Source: Gammaproteobacteria bacterium
GTDB lineage: Bacteria; Pseudomonadota; Gammaproteobacteria; GCA-001735895
Length of the DNA: 40,609 bases
Assembly: GCA_030595795.1 (NCBI GenBank)
Contig: JAUVCH010000021.1
Coordinates: 1 to 40,609, forward strand
Direction: 5' to 3'
Shown here: positions 16,788 through 26,813 of the stretch, in pieces
Layout of the letters: each line of letters starts with the position of its first letter
Numbering within the stretch: the first letter of the stretch is position 1
The notes under the pieces: generated by a model
The model's database searches: none
Seen by the model: only the letters and a program-made list of their open reading frames with translations
Told to the model about the DNA's origin: nothing
Translations under genes and position numbers: made by a program

Positions 16788-19232
16788 ATGACCATTCGAT
16801 TTCATCGCTTTTTACGCTGGTTCCTGTTCCTGTGGGTTAAAGTCGAAGTATTCCCTCGCGAAAATCCACCCTTCGATATAAATACATCGATACCGACGCT
16901 ATACGTGCTGGCCGACCGAGGTATAAGCGATTTACTGGTTTTAACCCATACCACTAACGCGCTAGGTTTACCCAACCCACTACAACGTGTATCGATACCC
17001 AGCGTGGCTTATCACCATTCAGTGTACAGTATTGCCTCGCGTAATCCGCTAGTCGACTGGATAAGACGCCGGAGAAAACAGTCGAACCTGCTAGAGGATT
17101 TTATTTATGCGCTACAAAGTGGCACCCCGATAAAACTCCAGATAGTCCCCGTATCGGTTTATTGGGGTAGGCCCCTGGCCAAACAAAAACACTGGCTTCA
17201 GGTTTTATTCTCGGATACCTGGGAGGTTGCCAGTAAGGCACGAAAATTTTTTACGCTGTTAATTCATGGCCGAAATGCTCGATTAATATTTTCTAAGCCC
17301 CTGCCTTTTGAGGCCCTGGCCAGCGAGTGCGATTATTCGGCTGAGGGTCTTCACGCATTACTACTGGATCAGCTAACGCGACAACGCGAGGCCACTTTTG
17401 GCCCACGAATAGATAATCGCAAGGTCATCACTAATGACGTTATCAATAGCTTTCAAGTGCAGGCTGAAATTGAAAACACTGCTATTGGAAAAAAGACCAC
17501 TTCGGCCAAAAACATGGCTCTAGCAAAGACTTATTGCAGAGAAATATTCGCCAACTGTACGCAACTCACTATCGAATTAATGTTGCGTTTGCTCAATCAA
17601 TTCTGGCGACGCTTCAATTCGGGTATCGAAACCTACAACGTCGAGACGGTTAAACAAATTGCCCTCACCCACCAACTGGTTTATGTGCCCTGTCACCGTA
17701 GCCATGTCGATTATCTTTTGTTGTCGTATATCATTTTTACCGAAAACCTGGCGATTCCCTACATCGCAGCCGGGAATAATTTAAACCTGCCAGTCATCGG
17801 CCGAATACTACGTGGCGGCGGTGCTTTTTTTATCCGCCGGAGTTTTAAGGATAACCCGCTTTACACTGCAGTGATGCGATCTTATGTCGAGCAGTTGGTA
17901 AAGCTCGGTGTACCGCTGGAATATTTTGTCGAAGGTGGCCGCAGCCGGACTGGTCGCCTGCTCCAGCCAAAACTCGGCATGCTAGACATGACCGTCGATG
18001 CTTACATCAAAACGCAGGCACACTCTCTGGCACGACCCCTGGCATTTATCCCGGTTTATATTGGTTACGAAAAACTCATTGAGGGACGTTCCTATCTCGG
18101 TGAACTCTATGGTGAAAAGAAAAAGAGCGAGTCATTATTTGGCGCGGTCATGGCCATTATTCGTTTAAAAGGCCATTTTGGCCGCGTCACAACGAGTTTT
18201 GGTGAGCCGATAATACTTTCAAAATTACTCGATCAAGCTCAGTCGGACTGGAAGGATCGAGTGCAGGAAATTGAACAAAAACCAGACTGGTATCGCGATG
18301 TGGTCAACCACTTATCCAGAAAAATCATGATTGGCATTAATCACGCCACAGTAATCAACCCGGTTAATATGGTTGCAACCGTTTTATTAGCAACCCCTCG
18401 CCAAAGCATCGATTTAATAGAACTGACGGAACAGTCGACTCTTTACAGACAATTGATTGAGTCGACCGATACGCTCAATACGGTGCAATTCGCCGAGGAC
18501 ATTGACGAAGAACAGATAAAAAAAATGGCCCTGCAGAAATTGCTAAGTATTCGAGAGCATGAACTCGGCGATATTGTTTTTCTTAAGCCCGAAGATTCAG
18601 TATTGATGAGTTATTATCGAAATAATAGCCTGCATGTTTTTATTATACCGGCGTTAATAGCCTGTTGTTTTGACAACACCGCAAAAGTGCCCCTCGAAAA
18701 AATTGTTAGCATCATTCGTATTCTTTATCCTTTTTTACATACCGAATTACACCTTGAATGGGAGATTGAAGAGCTTGGCAGTCTGGTGGAAAAATTTGTA
18801 AAGGCCATGCTAAAACTGGAGTTATTACGCGAAGGTAAAAATGGTTTACGCCGACCTGAACGTAGTAGCCGACGTTTCATGGATCTGAACCGATTAATTT
18901 TGATCGTACAGCCCATACTGGAACGTTACTACATGACCTTTATCGTATTATGGCAATCGGCAAAGACGCCCATGCGCGAAGCTGAACTGGAGCAACGCTG
19001 TCATTTACTGGCTCAGAAGGTTTCCATGTTGCACGGTATTAATGCACCCGATTTCTTTGACCGCGCATTATTCCGACATTTTATCGATACCATGCTTCGA
19101 CTAGATTATTTAGTGGAAAACAAAGACGGTAGTTTAAGGTTTTCGGATAACTTCGATCAAATCAGCCTTGATATTCGTAGTTTGCTCAGTTTCGAAGTGC
19201 GTTGCACTATTTTGGCGATGATTCGACAATAA
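16788..19232 (+). CDS. plsB: Glycerol-3-phosphate 1-O-acyltransferase
   Basis: PlsB attaches the first acyl chain to glycerol 3-phosphate at the inner membrane, beginning phospholipid synthesis. From the ATG at 16788 the protein has 814 residues, typical for PlsB. The acyltransferase motifs are present: CHRSHVDYLLLSY (the HX4D catalytic block), GGGAFFIRRSF, EGGRSRTGR and FIPVYIGYEK. A TTG start at 16761 would add nine residues and is less likely. It converges on hslR. Confidence 0.95.
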   Translation: MTIRFHRFLRWFLFLWVKVEVFPRENPPFDINTSIPTLYVLADRGISDLLVLTHTTNALGLPNPLQRVSIPSVAYHHSVYSIASRNPLVDWIRRRRKQSNLLEDFIYALQSGTPIKLQIVPVSVYWGRPLAKQKHWLQVLFSDTWEVASKARKFFTLLIHGRNARLIFSKPLPFEALASECDYSAEGLHALLLDQLTRQREATFGPRIDNRKVITNDVINSFQVQAEIENTAIGKKTTSAKNMALAKTYCREIFANCTQLTIELMLRLLNQFWRRFNSGIETYNVETVKQIALTHQLVYVPCHRSHVDYLLLSYIIFTENLAIPYIAAGNNLNLPVIGRILRGGGAFFIRRSFKDNPLYTAVMRSYVEQLVKLGVPLEYFVEGGRSRTGRLLQPKLGMLDMTVDAYIKTQAHSLARPLAFIPVYIGYEKLIEGRSYLGELYGEKKKSESLFGAVMAIIRLKGHFGRVTTSFGEPIILSKLLDQAQSDWKDRVQEIEQKPDWYRDVVNHLSRKIMIGINHATVINPVNMVATVLLATPRQSIDLIELTEQSTLYRQLIESTDTLNTVQFAEDIDEEQIKKMALQKLLSIREHELGDIVFLKPEDSVLMSYYRNNSLHVFIIPALIACCFDNTAKVPLEKIVSIIRILYPFLHTELHLEWEIEELGSLVEKFVKAMLKLELLREGKNGLRRPERSSRRFMDLNRLILIVQPILERYYMTFIVLWQSAKTPMREAELEQRCHLLAQKVSMLHGINAPDFFDRALFRHFIDTMLRLDYLVENKDGSLRFSDNFDQISLDIRSLLSFEVRCTILAMIRQ

Positions 19233-19251
19233 ACATCTGAGGAACCTCTGA

Positions 19252-19641
19252 TTAATTTTTCTCGATAAATTGTCGAATTTTTCGCCGCTCCTGTTTATTG
19301 GGCTTATGGTCACTTGTTGGCCTTTGCAGTGCTGCCAGTTTTCGTTTTTCGGCTTCGCTCTGACGTTGGCTTAAACTCTCCAGGGTTTCTTGATACAACG
19401 TATGCGCCACTGTCGCCGAACCGCGTTTGCCACTCAACCCGGTGACTATAATCTCGAAACGCTCCTGAGCGCGTAATATTTGATAACAATCGTTAATTTT
19501 TACCGGGCGTGAGGCCTTTATTCTTTGACCATAGAGATGCACTTTACCGCCATTAACAGCCTGGCTGGCAAGCGCACGAGATTTGAAAAAGCGTGCAGCC
19601 CACAACCATTTATCAAGCCTGGTTTTTTCTACTTCGATCAC
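19252..19641 (-). CDS. hslR: Heat-shock protein Hsp15 (S4-domain RNA-binding)
   Basis: Hsp15 recognises stalled 50S subunits carrying peptidyl-tRNA and aids their recycling. The protein has 129 residues. The S4 domain begins at RLDKWLWAARFFKSRALASQAVNGGKV, and the C-terminal part is basic. It starts with GTG directly after the HDOD stop, so no bases separate them. As last gene of the run headed by htpG it may be heat induced. Confidence 0.94.
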   Translation of the reverse strand: MIEVEKTRLDKWLWAARFFKSRALASQAVNGGKVHLYGQRIKASRPVKINDCYQILRAQERFEIIVTGLSGKRGSATVAHTLYQETLESLSQRQSEAEKRKLAALQRPTSDHKPNKQERRKIRQFIEKN

Positions 19642-20868
19642 TTATATCCGTAATGTCCGCTGCATATCTGTTATTTCCTGTTCCGCCTGATCGAGAAAAT
19701 CGAAGCCATTGTCATCGGTACGATATAGATCGAGTTTTCCTGCTACCGGCAGTTGATGAATAACAATCGACTCATCGAGCTGGCCGGATTTCTCCATAAA
19801 CAATAATTTGGCCACGATTACAATATCGACATAATCCGCTTGCTCGCCCGTGTCACGATGCCATTGATTCGAAAGTTCTACAATGCTCAGGAAATCGGCG
19901 TCGAAGTTCCAGCGGTCAAACAATAACCGACTAATCGGCCCGCGCAGGTTATTCATACTTTTGTTGATCGATTCTACGCTTGTGACTACGCCCGGGTTTT
20001 CATCGATATATTTTAATATCGGTATCATGCCCAGGTTGTGTAGCAGACCAGCCAGTAGCGCCTGCTCAGGATTGAGATGCGTTGCCAAATTTCGAGTAAT
20101 GACATAGGCCATTGCCGAGACCTGTATGCTCTCCTCGTACATTTGTTTAATCTGTTGTTTGATCAGAGATGAACGCGCATGAAACAGTTCACCAACCGAA
20201 AGTCCAAAACTCAGGTTTCTCGTGGTTTCCAGGCCTAAACGCCGAACCGCATCGCGGACTGTTTTTATCTCTCGCCAGGTACCGTAAAGAGGACTATTGG
20301 CTACCTTGATAAGTCTAGCACTGAGCACCGGGTCGGTTTGCACAATCTGAATGATTTCGCCACTACCCACATCAGCCTGATTGATTAGCTGCCGAATTTT
20401 TAGCGCTGCCTCGGGTAACACTGGCAAATGTAACTGGTCGTCCTTAAAAGCCTGCAGCAACTGTTCGTAGAGTTGTTGTTCCTCCCGTATCAGTCGATCT
20501 TCATCGAGCTCTCGATCAGTGGCCTGTCGCTGTGAATAAAGCCCTTCGAAAAGAGCTCTGTCAATTTCGAGAATAGCACCATGACTGGTGAGTAAAGCCG
20601 AATCCTCTTCCTTTAACTCATCGAATAAGGGCATTAGTCCACGAGGTTCGGTATGAGTAAAACTCTCCACGACAAAACCTCCCGACAGCAGAGAAATACT
20701 ACCTTCGAGTAAATAAAATATTGAATCTTTTTCTGGGGATACAAGCGTATGTGGTTTCAATGGCCAGACGGATGCATTTTCAAATACATAATCGAGATCA
20801 TTACGATTCAATTCGCAAAGGGGTATCAGTTTATCCCTGCGGGAAAATGATTTTAATAGTTCATCCAT
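19642..20868 (-). CDS. HDOD-domain signalling protein with N-terminal cyclic-nucleotide-binding-like region
   Basis: HDOD proteins are regulatory relatives of HD phosphohydrolases lacking full catalytic residues. The protein has 408 residues: roughly 1-125 resembles a cNMP-binding beta-roll (VSPEKDSIFYLLEGSISLLSGG), a linker follows, and the HDOD domain runs about 150-345 with LPVLPEAALKIRQL and VQTDPVLSARLIKVANSPLYG. No output domain follows. It lies between the FAD oxidoreductase (43 bases) and hslR (adjacent). Its ligand is unknown. Confidence 0.9.
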   Translation of the reverse strand: MDELLKSFSRRDKLIPLCELNRNDLDYVFENASVWPLKPHTLVSPEKDSIFYLLEGSISLLSGGFVVESFTHTEPRGLMPLFDELKEEDSALLTSHGAILEIDRALFEGLYSQRQATDRELDEDRLIREEQQLYEQLLQAFKDDQLHLPVLPEAALKIRQLINQADVGSGEIIQIVQTDPVLSARLIKVANSPLYGTWREIKTVRDAVRRLGLETTRNLSFGLSVGELFHARSSLIKQQIKQMYEESIQVSAMAYVITRNLATHLNPEQALLAGLLHNLGMIPILKYIDENPGVVTSVESINKSMNNLRGPISRLLFDRWNFDADFLSIVELSNQWHRDTGEQADYVDIVIVAKLLFMEKSGQLDESIVIHQLPVAGKLDLYRTDDNGFDFLDQAEQEITDMQRTLRI

Positions 20869-20911
20869 TGCTCATAACGACTATTACCATGAACATTCTA
20901 TATAGCACAGC

Positions 20912-21916
20912 TTACCGATCGGTTTTGTTTAAATGCTTCATGACCCGATCCGCCATGGAAAACCCGCTAAGAACAGCGCCTTCGATTCTGGGGGCAGTAC
21001 ACCAGTCACCGCAGGCACCGATGGCATCGGATTCAACAAATAAACAATCTTCACCCACTGGATTGATGGGTACCGCATGCTTCCAGCAATGCACCGACGA
21101 AGATATCGGTTTTTGTCCGCTAATATCTGCTGCTTCCCAAAATGCATCCAGCAAGGCATGCATTACCCGACCCCTGAAGCTGGCGACGTATTGCTGAGAC
21201 CACTCGGGTGAGGCATGCAACACCCAGCAATCGGCATCAGTTCTAGGGTCTGACATTTGATATCTCGATACCCAGGACAAAGGCGAATCGAGTACATAGG
21301 CGGCATCGTAGGGAATATCAAGCTTTTTCTCGAAAGCAAACATACCGCTCCAGCAAACGGTCATGCCGACCGATTCTGCCGACTCCCGAATATGTGGGAT
21401 ATTGTTACATAACATCGCAGCTTCGTGTGCTTCGGTGGCGATAATAACGACATCGTAAGCGCCAAGATAATCGCCTCGTTCGTTAAACAACCGCCATCCA
21501 CCATCATCCTGTTTCTCTATTTCGCAAATATTGGCAGAATGAGTGATATCGCAGTTCTTAGCTAACTGGTCGGTAATTACCTGCATTCGGGGATGGCCTA
21601 CAAATCGCTGAGTCGCCATATCTACATTGCTGACCTGGCCTTTTTCTAATTCTACAATCCAGCCTTCCCAGGGACGAACGACATTGTCTGATTGCCAGGA
21701 TGAGACAATATTCCAAAATAGTGGATTATTGACGGTAAAATACTGGGCACCATGATTAAATTCGTATTCCGCCGCCCGAAACTGACCGATGCGCCCACCA
21801 GCGAAAATACTTTTTTCGAATATTTTTAGCCGAGGTACAAGTCCCTTTAGCGCTGTGCCGCAGGTGAGACCCGCGAGACCCGCACCGATAATAGCGACTG
21901 AAGGCGTTGCTGACAT
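20912..21916 (-). CDS. FAD-dependent amine-oxidase/renalase-like oxidoreductase
   Basis: The protein has 334 residues. The N-terminal dinucleotide-binding motif IIGAGLAGLTCG (about 9-20) is followed by EKSIFAGGRIGQF, and the C-terminal GDWCTAPRIEGAVLSG is the flavin-binding end typical of FAD-dependent amine oxidases and bacterial renalase-like proteins. The substrate is not known. It starts 8 bases after the PilZ gene, in the htpG-hslR run. Confidence 0.85.
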   Translation of the reverse strand: MSATPSVAIIGAGLAGLTCGTALKGLVPRLKIFEKSIFAGGRIGQFRAAEYEFNHGAQYFTVNNPLFWNIVSSWQSDNVVRPWEGWIVELEKGQVSNVDMATQRFVGHPRMQVITDQLAKNCDITHSANICEIEKQDDGGWRLFNERGDYLGAYDVVIIATEAHEAAMLCNNIPHIRESAESVGMTVCWSGMFAFEKKLDIPYDAAYVLDSPLSWVSRYQMSDPRTDADCWVLHASPEWSQQYVASFRGRVMHALLDAFWEAADISGQKPISSSVHCWKHAVPINPVGEDCLFVESDAIGACGDWCTAPRIEGAVLSGFSMADRVMKHLNKTDR

Positions 21917-21924
21917 AAAACGAA

Positions 21925-22359
21925 TTACAGCGCGGGAAAATCACCGGCATATTCAGATATCCATTCTTTAGCCGCTTCCTCGGTGCTGAGTTCTCGACCC
22001 TGTAGTCGTTCAACCTCCTTACGATAGTGTTCGATGTGGCAAATTTGCTCGATCATACGAAGTCGGAATATCTCTTCCGACCTTCCAAACTCAAGGCCTA
22101 CCTCGTATCCATTTTTAGCTTTCTCGCACCAGACCACCCGGCCTTCGAGAAAATTATCCCGTTTTATGATGGGAACACAGACCCGCACTTTCTGCAGGAC
22201 ATCAAGTGCATGAGGCGATAGAAATGAAAGTCCACCTAAACTGATATTGGTAAGCGTTTCATCGACATCGCCATCATCGTCGACCCGATCCAACACAACC
22301 TGAATGGGTATATCGGATGGGTGACGAATATATTTTCGAATAGTCGTATTATCCTGCAA
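21925..22359 (-). CDS. PilZ-domain protein, probable c-di-GMP receptor
   Basis: PilZ domains bind c-di-GMP with an RxxxR and a (D/N)xSxxG motif. The protein has 144 residues; the first motif is represented by [11 protein letters not shown] and the second by [10 protein letters not shown] helical, charged C-terminal extension follows. Its start overlaps the end of htpG by 11 bases, so its translation is linked to the chaperone, an unusual pairing. Confidence 0.9.
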   Translation of the reverse strand: MQDNTTIRKYIRHPSDIPIQVVLDRVDDDGDVDETLTNISLGGLSFLSPHALDVLQKVRVCVPIIKRDNFLEGRVVWCEKAKNGYEVGLEFGRSEEIFRLRMIEQICHIEHYRKEVERLQGRELSTEEAAKEWISEYAGDFPAL

Positions 22360-24247
22360 TAGACACCAGCATTTTATTAAGTTTAGCGACGAAACTGGCC
22401 GGATCTTCTAGTTGACCACCTTCCGCGAGTAACGCCTGATCGAATAATATATCAGACCAGTCGGCAAACTTCTTCTTGGTTTTCTCACCACCGAGCTTTT
22501 TCACAATAGGATGATCCGGGTTTATTTCCAGAATCGGCTTCGAGCTCGGCATGGCATGACCCGCTTCTTTAAGAATACGTTGCATATGCATCGCCATATC
22601 TTGCTCGTTGAGTACGATACAGGCAGGTGAATCGGTAAGACGGTTAGTGACACGGACATCTTCGACTTTATCTGCCAGCGCCTCTTTCATGCGCTTGATC
22701 AGCTTTTCGGATGATTTGGCCTTTTCTTCGAGTTCCTTTTCTGATTCTTCATCTTTGCCGAGATCGAGTTCGCCTTTGGCAACTGATTGAATTTTCTTGC
22801 TATCATATTCATTTAAATGCGAAGTTAACCACTCGTCAACACGATCAGACAACAACAGTACCTCGATGCCTTTCTTCTTGAAGATCTCCAGATGCGGACT
22901 ATTTTTCGCGGCTGAATGGGTATCGGCGGCGATATAATAAATTTTCTCCTGACCTTCCTGCATACGACCAATATAGTCATCCAGCGAAACAGTTTGCTCG
23001 GGTTCACTAGTTTGCGTTGTCGAGAATCGCAGTAATTTGGCAATCTTTTCCTTGTTAGCAAAATCCTCTGCCGGGCCTTCCTTCAAAACCCTGCCGAATT
23101 CGGTCCAGAATGTCTGGTATTTTTCTGGATCGTTCTTGGCAATTTTTTCCAGCATACCCAAAATTTTCTTCACTGAGCCACTACGGATATTGTCGATAAC
23201 TTTGCTACCCTGCAATATCTCGCGAGAAACGTTCAACGGTAAGTCATTAGAATCGATTAAGCCGCGCACAAATCGCATATAGCGTGGCATGAGTTTTTCG
23301 GCATCTTCCATGATAAAAACACGCTGCACATATAACTTTACGCCATGCTTTGATTCACGATCATAAAGGTCGAAAGGCGCGCGGGCAGGAATATAAAGCA
23401 ACGAGGTGTACTCAGTGGTGCCTTCGACTCGGTTATGGCTCCAGTCGATTGGGTCTTCGTAGTCATGGGCGACGTGCTTGTAAAAATCCTTATATTCTTC
23501 GTCCTTGATATCACCTTTAGCCCGAGTCCATAGCGCCGAAGCCTGGTTTACAGTCTCTTCTTCGATAACTGTTTCACCACCCTCTTCTTCGGGCTCGACG
23601 GTTTTATCCATAACAACAGGAAAATCGATGTGGTCGGAATAAGAAGTGATAATCGAGCGTAATTTCCAGTCGTTAAGGAAGTCATCTTCGCCTTCGCGCA
23701 ACTTCAGCGTGACTTCGGTGCCACGTGTCGGTTTATCGACCGAGCCAATACTATATTCACTCTTGCCCGTAGATACCCATTCGACGCCATTTTCATGCGC
23801 TTCACCGGCTTTACGTGTTCTCAGCGTGACTTCTTGAGCGACAATAAATGATGAATAAAATCCGACACCAAACTGACCGATTAAATTGGCATCATTTTTT
23901 TGATCACCCGTAATCGATTCGAGGAAGGATTTGGTACCCGACTTGGCGATGGTACCGATATTATCGATGACTTCATCACGATTCATACCGATGCCATTAT
24001 CGGAAATTGTAATCGTACGATTTTCCTTGTCGTAGCTCAGTTTAATTTTGAGTTCGATATCGTCTTCGTAAAGGCTGGCATCAGACAGCGCTGTGAAACG
24101 TAATTTATCGCAGGCGTCCGAACCATTAGAAATCAGTTCGCGTAGGAATATATCTTTATTCGAATACAGGGAATGGATCATCAGATCCAGTAACTGGTTT
24201 ACCTCTGTTTCAAAACCACGGGTTTCCGCTTTGGCCGATACAGTCAT
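22349..24247 (-). CDS. htpG: Molecular chaperone HtpG (Hsp90)
   Basis: HtpG is the bacterial Hsp90, an ATP-driven cytoplasmic chaperone. The protein has 632 residues. The GHKL ATPase motifs are clear: [20 protein letters not shown] and [11 protein letters not shown]; the middle domain shows [15 protein letters not shown]. An AGGAG ribosome site precedes the ATG. The gene follows a sigma-32-like promoter and heads a run of five co-directional genes. Confidence 0.98.
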   Translation of the reverse strand: MTVSAKAETRGFETEVNQLLDLMIHSLYSNKDIFLRELISNGSDACDKLRFTALSDASLYEDDIELKIKLSYDKENRTITISDNGIGMNRDEVIDNIGTIAKSGTKSFLESITGDQKNDANLIGQFGVGFYSSFIVAQEVTLRTRKAGEAHENGVEWVSTGKSEYSIGSVDKPTRGTEVTLKLREGEDDFLNDWKLRSIITSYSDHIDFPVVMDKTVEPEEEGGETVIEEETVNQASALWTRAKGDIKDEEYKDFYKHVAHDYEDPIDWSHNRVEGTTEYTSLLYIPARAPFDLYDRESKHGVKLYVQRVFIMEDAEKLMPRYMRFVRGLIDSNDLPLNVSREILQGSKVIDNIRSGSVKKILGMLEKIAKNDPEKYQTFWTEFGRVLKEGPAEDFANKEKIAKLLRFSTTQTSEPEQTVSLDDYIGRMQEGQEKIYYIAADTHSAAKNSPHLEIFKKKGIEVLLLSDRVDEWLTSHLNEYDSKKIQSVAKGELDLGKDEESEKELEEKAKSSEKLIKRMKEALADKVEDVRVTNRLTDSPACIVLNEQDMAMHMQRILKEAGHAMPSSKPILEINPDHPIVKKLGGEKTKKKFADWSDILFDQALLAEGGQLEDPASFVAKLNKMLVSIAG

Positions 24248-24288
24248 TATTTACATTCTCCTGAATGGGTTATCTGATAATTGCCATA

Positions 24289-24316
24289 ATATGAGGTCAC
24301 CCCTAGTTAGTTTCAA
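24289..24316 (-). promoter_or_regulatory. Sigma-32 (RpoH) heat-shock promoter of htpG
   Basis: On the minus strand TTGAAA (24311-24316) and CCTCATAT (24289-24296) are separated by 14 bases. They match the heat-shock consensus CTTGAAA / CCCCATnT in all but one position of each box, and lie about 40 bases upstream of the htpG start. Confidence 0.75.
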
Positions 24317-24437
24317 CCAGTAATCATTGAAAAATTCGGTGAAAAATATAATCTCGTCTAAACTCGGTGCAGAAGCACTAAATCGTGGTTAAAGTCATCG
24401 TATGTTTATTTCAAGATACTAGTTGGTAGGTACACAA

Positions 24438-26376
24438 ATGGACACGGATAAATTACGAATAAAACGCCGCCAGCTTTCTTATTGGCTATTAGGCTTAGGA
24501 CTAACTGCCGTACTCCTGCCAGGCCACTTCAGTGGCTGGACAGGGGGCGCGCAACTGCACACAGTAATGGAAGCCATAGCAACATTGCTGGCTATAATGG
24601 TAGGCGCCATGGCGCTGGTTCGTTTTTATGTTAAAAAAGAAAGTATATTTCTATTCGTTGGTGCCGGGTTTCTCGGCACTGCTTTTCTGGATGGATTCCA
24701 CGCAGTCGTAACATCGATTTATTTTAAGCCAATGATGCCTTCTGATTTGCCCTCTTTAATTCCATGGAGCTGGGTGGCATCGCGCACCTTTTTGTCGATC
24801 TTTATGGTATTGAGCTGTTAGCCTGGAAAAGCGAAGCTGTCGACCCTGAGAAGCGTAAGGTCAATGAGAAGACTGTATATATTGGTATCGCTATTTTTAC
24901 CCTGTTCAGCTTCTGGTTCTTTGCATTTGTACCTTTACCCAGAGCTTATTATCCAGAATTTTTCTTCCATCGCCCAGAAGAAATACCAGCGGCATTATTC
25001 TTTCTAGTGGCTCTTATTGGCTATTTGCGTAAAGGACATTGGCGCAACAACCACTTTGAGCATTGGCTAATTCTGTCGTTGATTATTGGCTTTGTAGGCC
25101 AGGCAGTTTTCATGTCGCACTCGGGCGTATTGTTCGATTACGAGTTTGATGTCGCCCATACCTTAAAAAAGGTGAGTTATATTTTCGTTATGGCAGGGCT
25201 CTTAATCAGTATGTACCTGCTATTCAAACAGGGAGAGTCGACCAGCTCCAGACTTGAATTCAGCGAAAGCCGCACACAATCAATTGTTAATGATATGGTG
25301 GACGGATTAATAACAATCGACGAAAAAGGTACAGTGGGTAATTTTAATCGTGCAGCAGAATCGATCTTTGGCTATAAAGCGGGGGAGGTAATCGGTAACA
25401 ATATTAAGATGCTCATGCCTGAACCGTATACGAGCGAACACGATGGATACCTGAGTCATTTTATTCAAACTGGGAAATCGAAAATCATTGGCGTAGGGCG
25501 TGAAGTCGAAGGTCGACGTAAAAATGGCTCTACATTTCCCATTGATCTCGCCATTAGTGAAATTTCGGTTGATAAAAATCGCTTCTTCTCTGGTACAGTT
25601 CGCGACATTAGCGAGCGCAAAGCGGCAGAACAACAGATAGAATCACAGTCGATTGAAGTGCAGCGCATCAACCAGGAACTGGAGCGGTTCGTTTATGTCG
25701 CCTCGCACGACCTGAAAGCGCCGATGCGAGGAATAGATAATCTGGCTAGCTGGATCGAAGATGACCTGGAAGGCAAGCTGGAGGATGAAACTCAGGAAAA
25801 TCTGACGCTATGCGGGGTCGCGTTCACCGCATGGAAAATTTACTCGACGGTCTGCTAGAATATTCTCGAGTCGGTCGGGTAGCAACTGAGGCAGAAATCG
25901 TTGATACCCGCGAGCTAATCCTCGGTATCTCTGACTTAATCGCGTTACCCGAGGGATTCAGCCTGGTAATGTCAGATGAGATGCCGGTATTAAACACTGA
26001 GAAAGTTTCGCTGGAGCAGGTATTTCGAAACCTGATTAACAATGCGGTGAAACACCACGACCGTAATACCGGTTGTATTAGTATTGCAGGAACCAGTAAC
26101 AATGAAGTTTTTAAATTTACAGTATCCGACGATGGCGCTGGTATTGAACCCGAATTCCATGAACGCATTTTTACCATGTTCCAGACTCTCAAACCTCGTG
26201 ATGAGGTAGAAGGTAGCGGTATGGGACTGGCGCTGGTAAAAAAAGAGATCGAGTATCACGGTGGCAGGATTGAAATTGATAGTGCATCCGGAATTCGAGG
26301 CACTAGCTTTCACTTTAGCTGGCTGGCAACACCAAAATTACCACACGACGGAGATAACATGTCGAATAATTCATGA
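24438..26376 (+). pseudogene. Membrane PAS histidine kinase with two one-base frame breaks
   Basis: The layout is a multi-helix membrane sensor (MASE3-like, residues about 10-265), a PAS domain (about 277-395), a HisKA dimerisation domain with phosphoacceptor His in VASHDLKAP near residue 423, and a HATPase with N box (NLINNAVKH), DDGAGI and GSGMGLAL. The frame breaks near 24818 (premature TAG at 24819-24821) and near 25810; adding one base at each site restores a single 646-residue protein with no lost motif. Either these are assembly errors or the kinase is inactive. Its stop overlaps the response-regulator start (ATGA). Confidence 0.88.
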
Positions 26377-26804
26377 GTACTAATACAGTCACCTTTTTAC
26401 TGGTTTAAGACGATGAAGTTGACATCAAGGTAATCCAGCGCGGCTTCAGAAAATGCAAACTGGTCAACCCCGTTCGGATCGCACACGATGGCATAGAGGC
26501 GCTCGATATATTGCGCGGCACCAACGGCCAGGAAAAAATCTCCTCTCCATACCTGATTTTGCTCGATATCAACATGCCGCGCATGAATGGCATCGAACTT
26601 TTGCGTGAAATTCGCGCTGATGAAGCGCTTAAAACATCCATCGTCTTTATGCTCACGACTTCTGCTACCGAAGAGGATCGCATTGGCGCCTACGAATACA
26701 ACGTCGCTGGCTATTTGCTGAAAAATCAGGTGATGGATACCTTTAACAACGCCCTGGAAATGCTCGACCATTACTGGAAAGTAGTAGAATTTCCCAAAGG
26801 CTAA
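26373..26804 (+). pseudogene. Single-domain response regulator with a premature stop at codon 12
   Basis: The 143-codon frame encodes a receiver domain related to regulators that partner phytochrome-like kinases: phosphoacceptor Asp65 in LLLDINMPRMNG, a TTSA segment, and a C-terminal helix. Codon 12 is TAA (26406-26408), exactly where the acidic-pocket Glu or Asp is expected (FLLV-stop-DDEVD); GAA to TAA is a single change. No good internal start would rebuild the domain. It may be inactive, or a base error. Confidence 0.85.
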
Positions 26805-26813
26805 CACCGACAG

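Noticed and set aside
24327..24352. TTGAAA and TATAAT as the kinase promoter
   Set aside because: The spacing is only 14 bases, too short for a standard sigma-70 promoter, although the -10 box is perfect.
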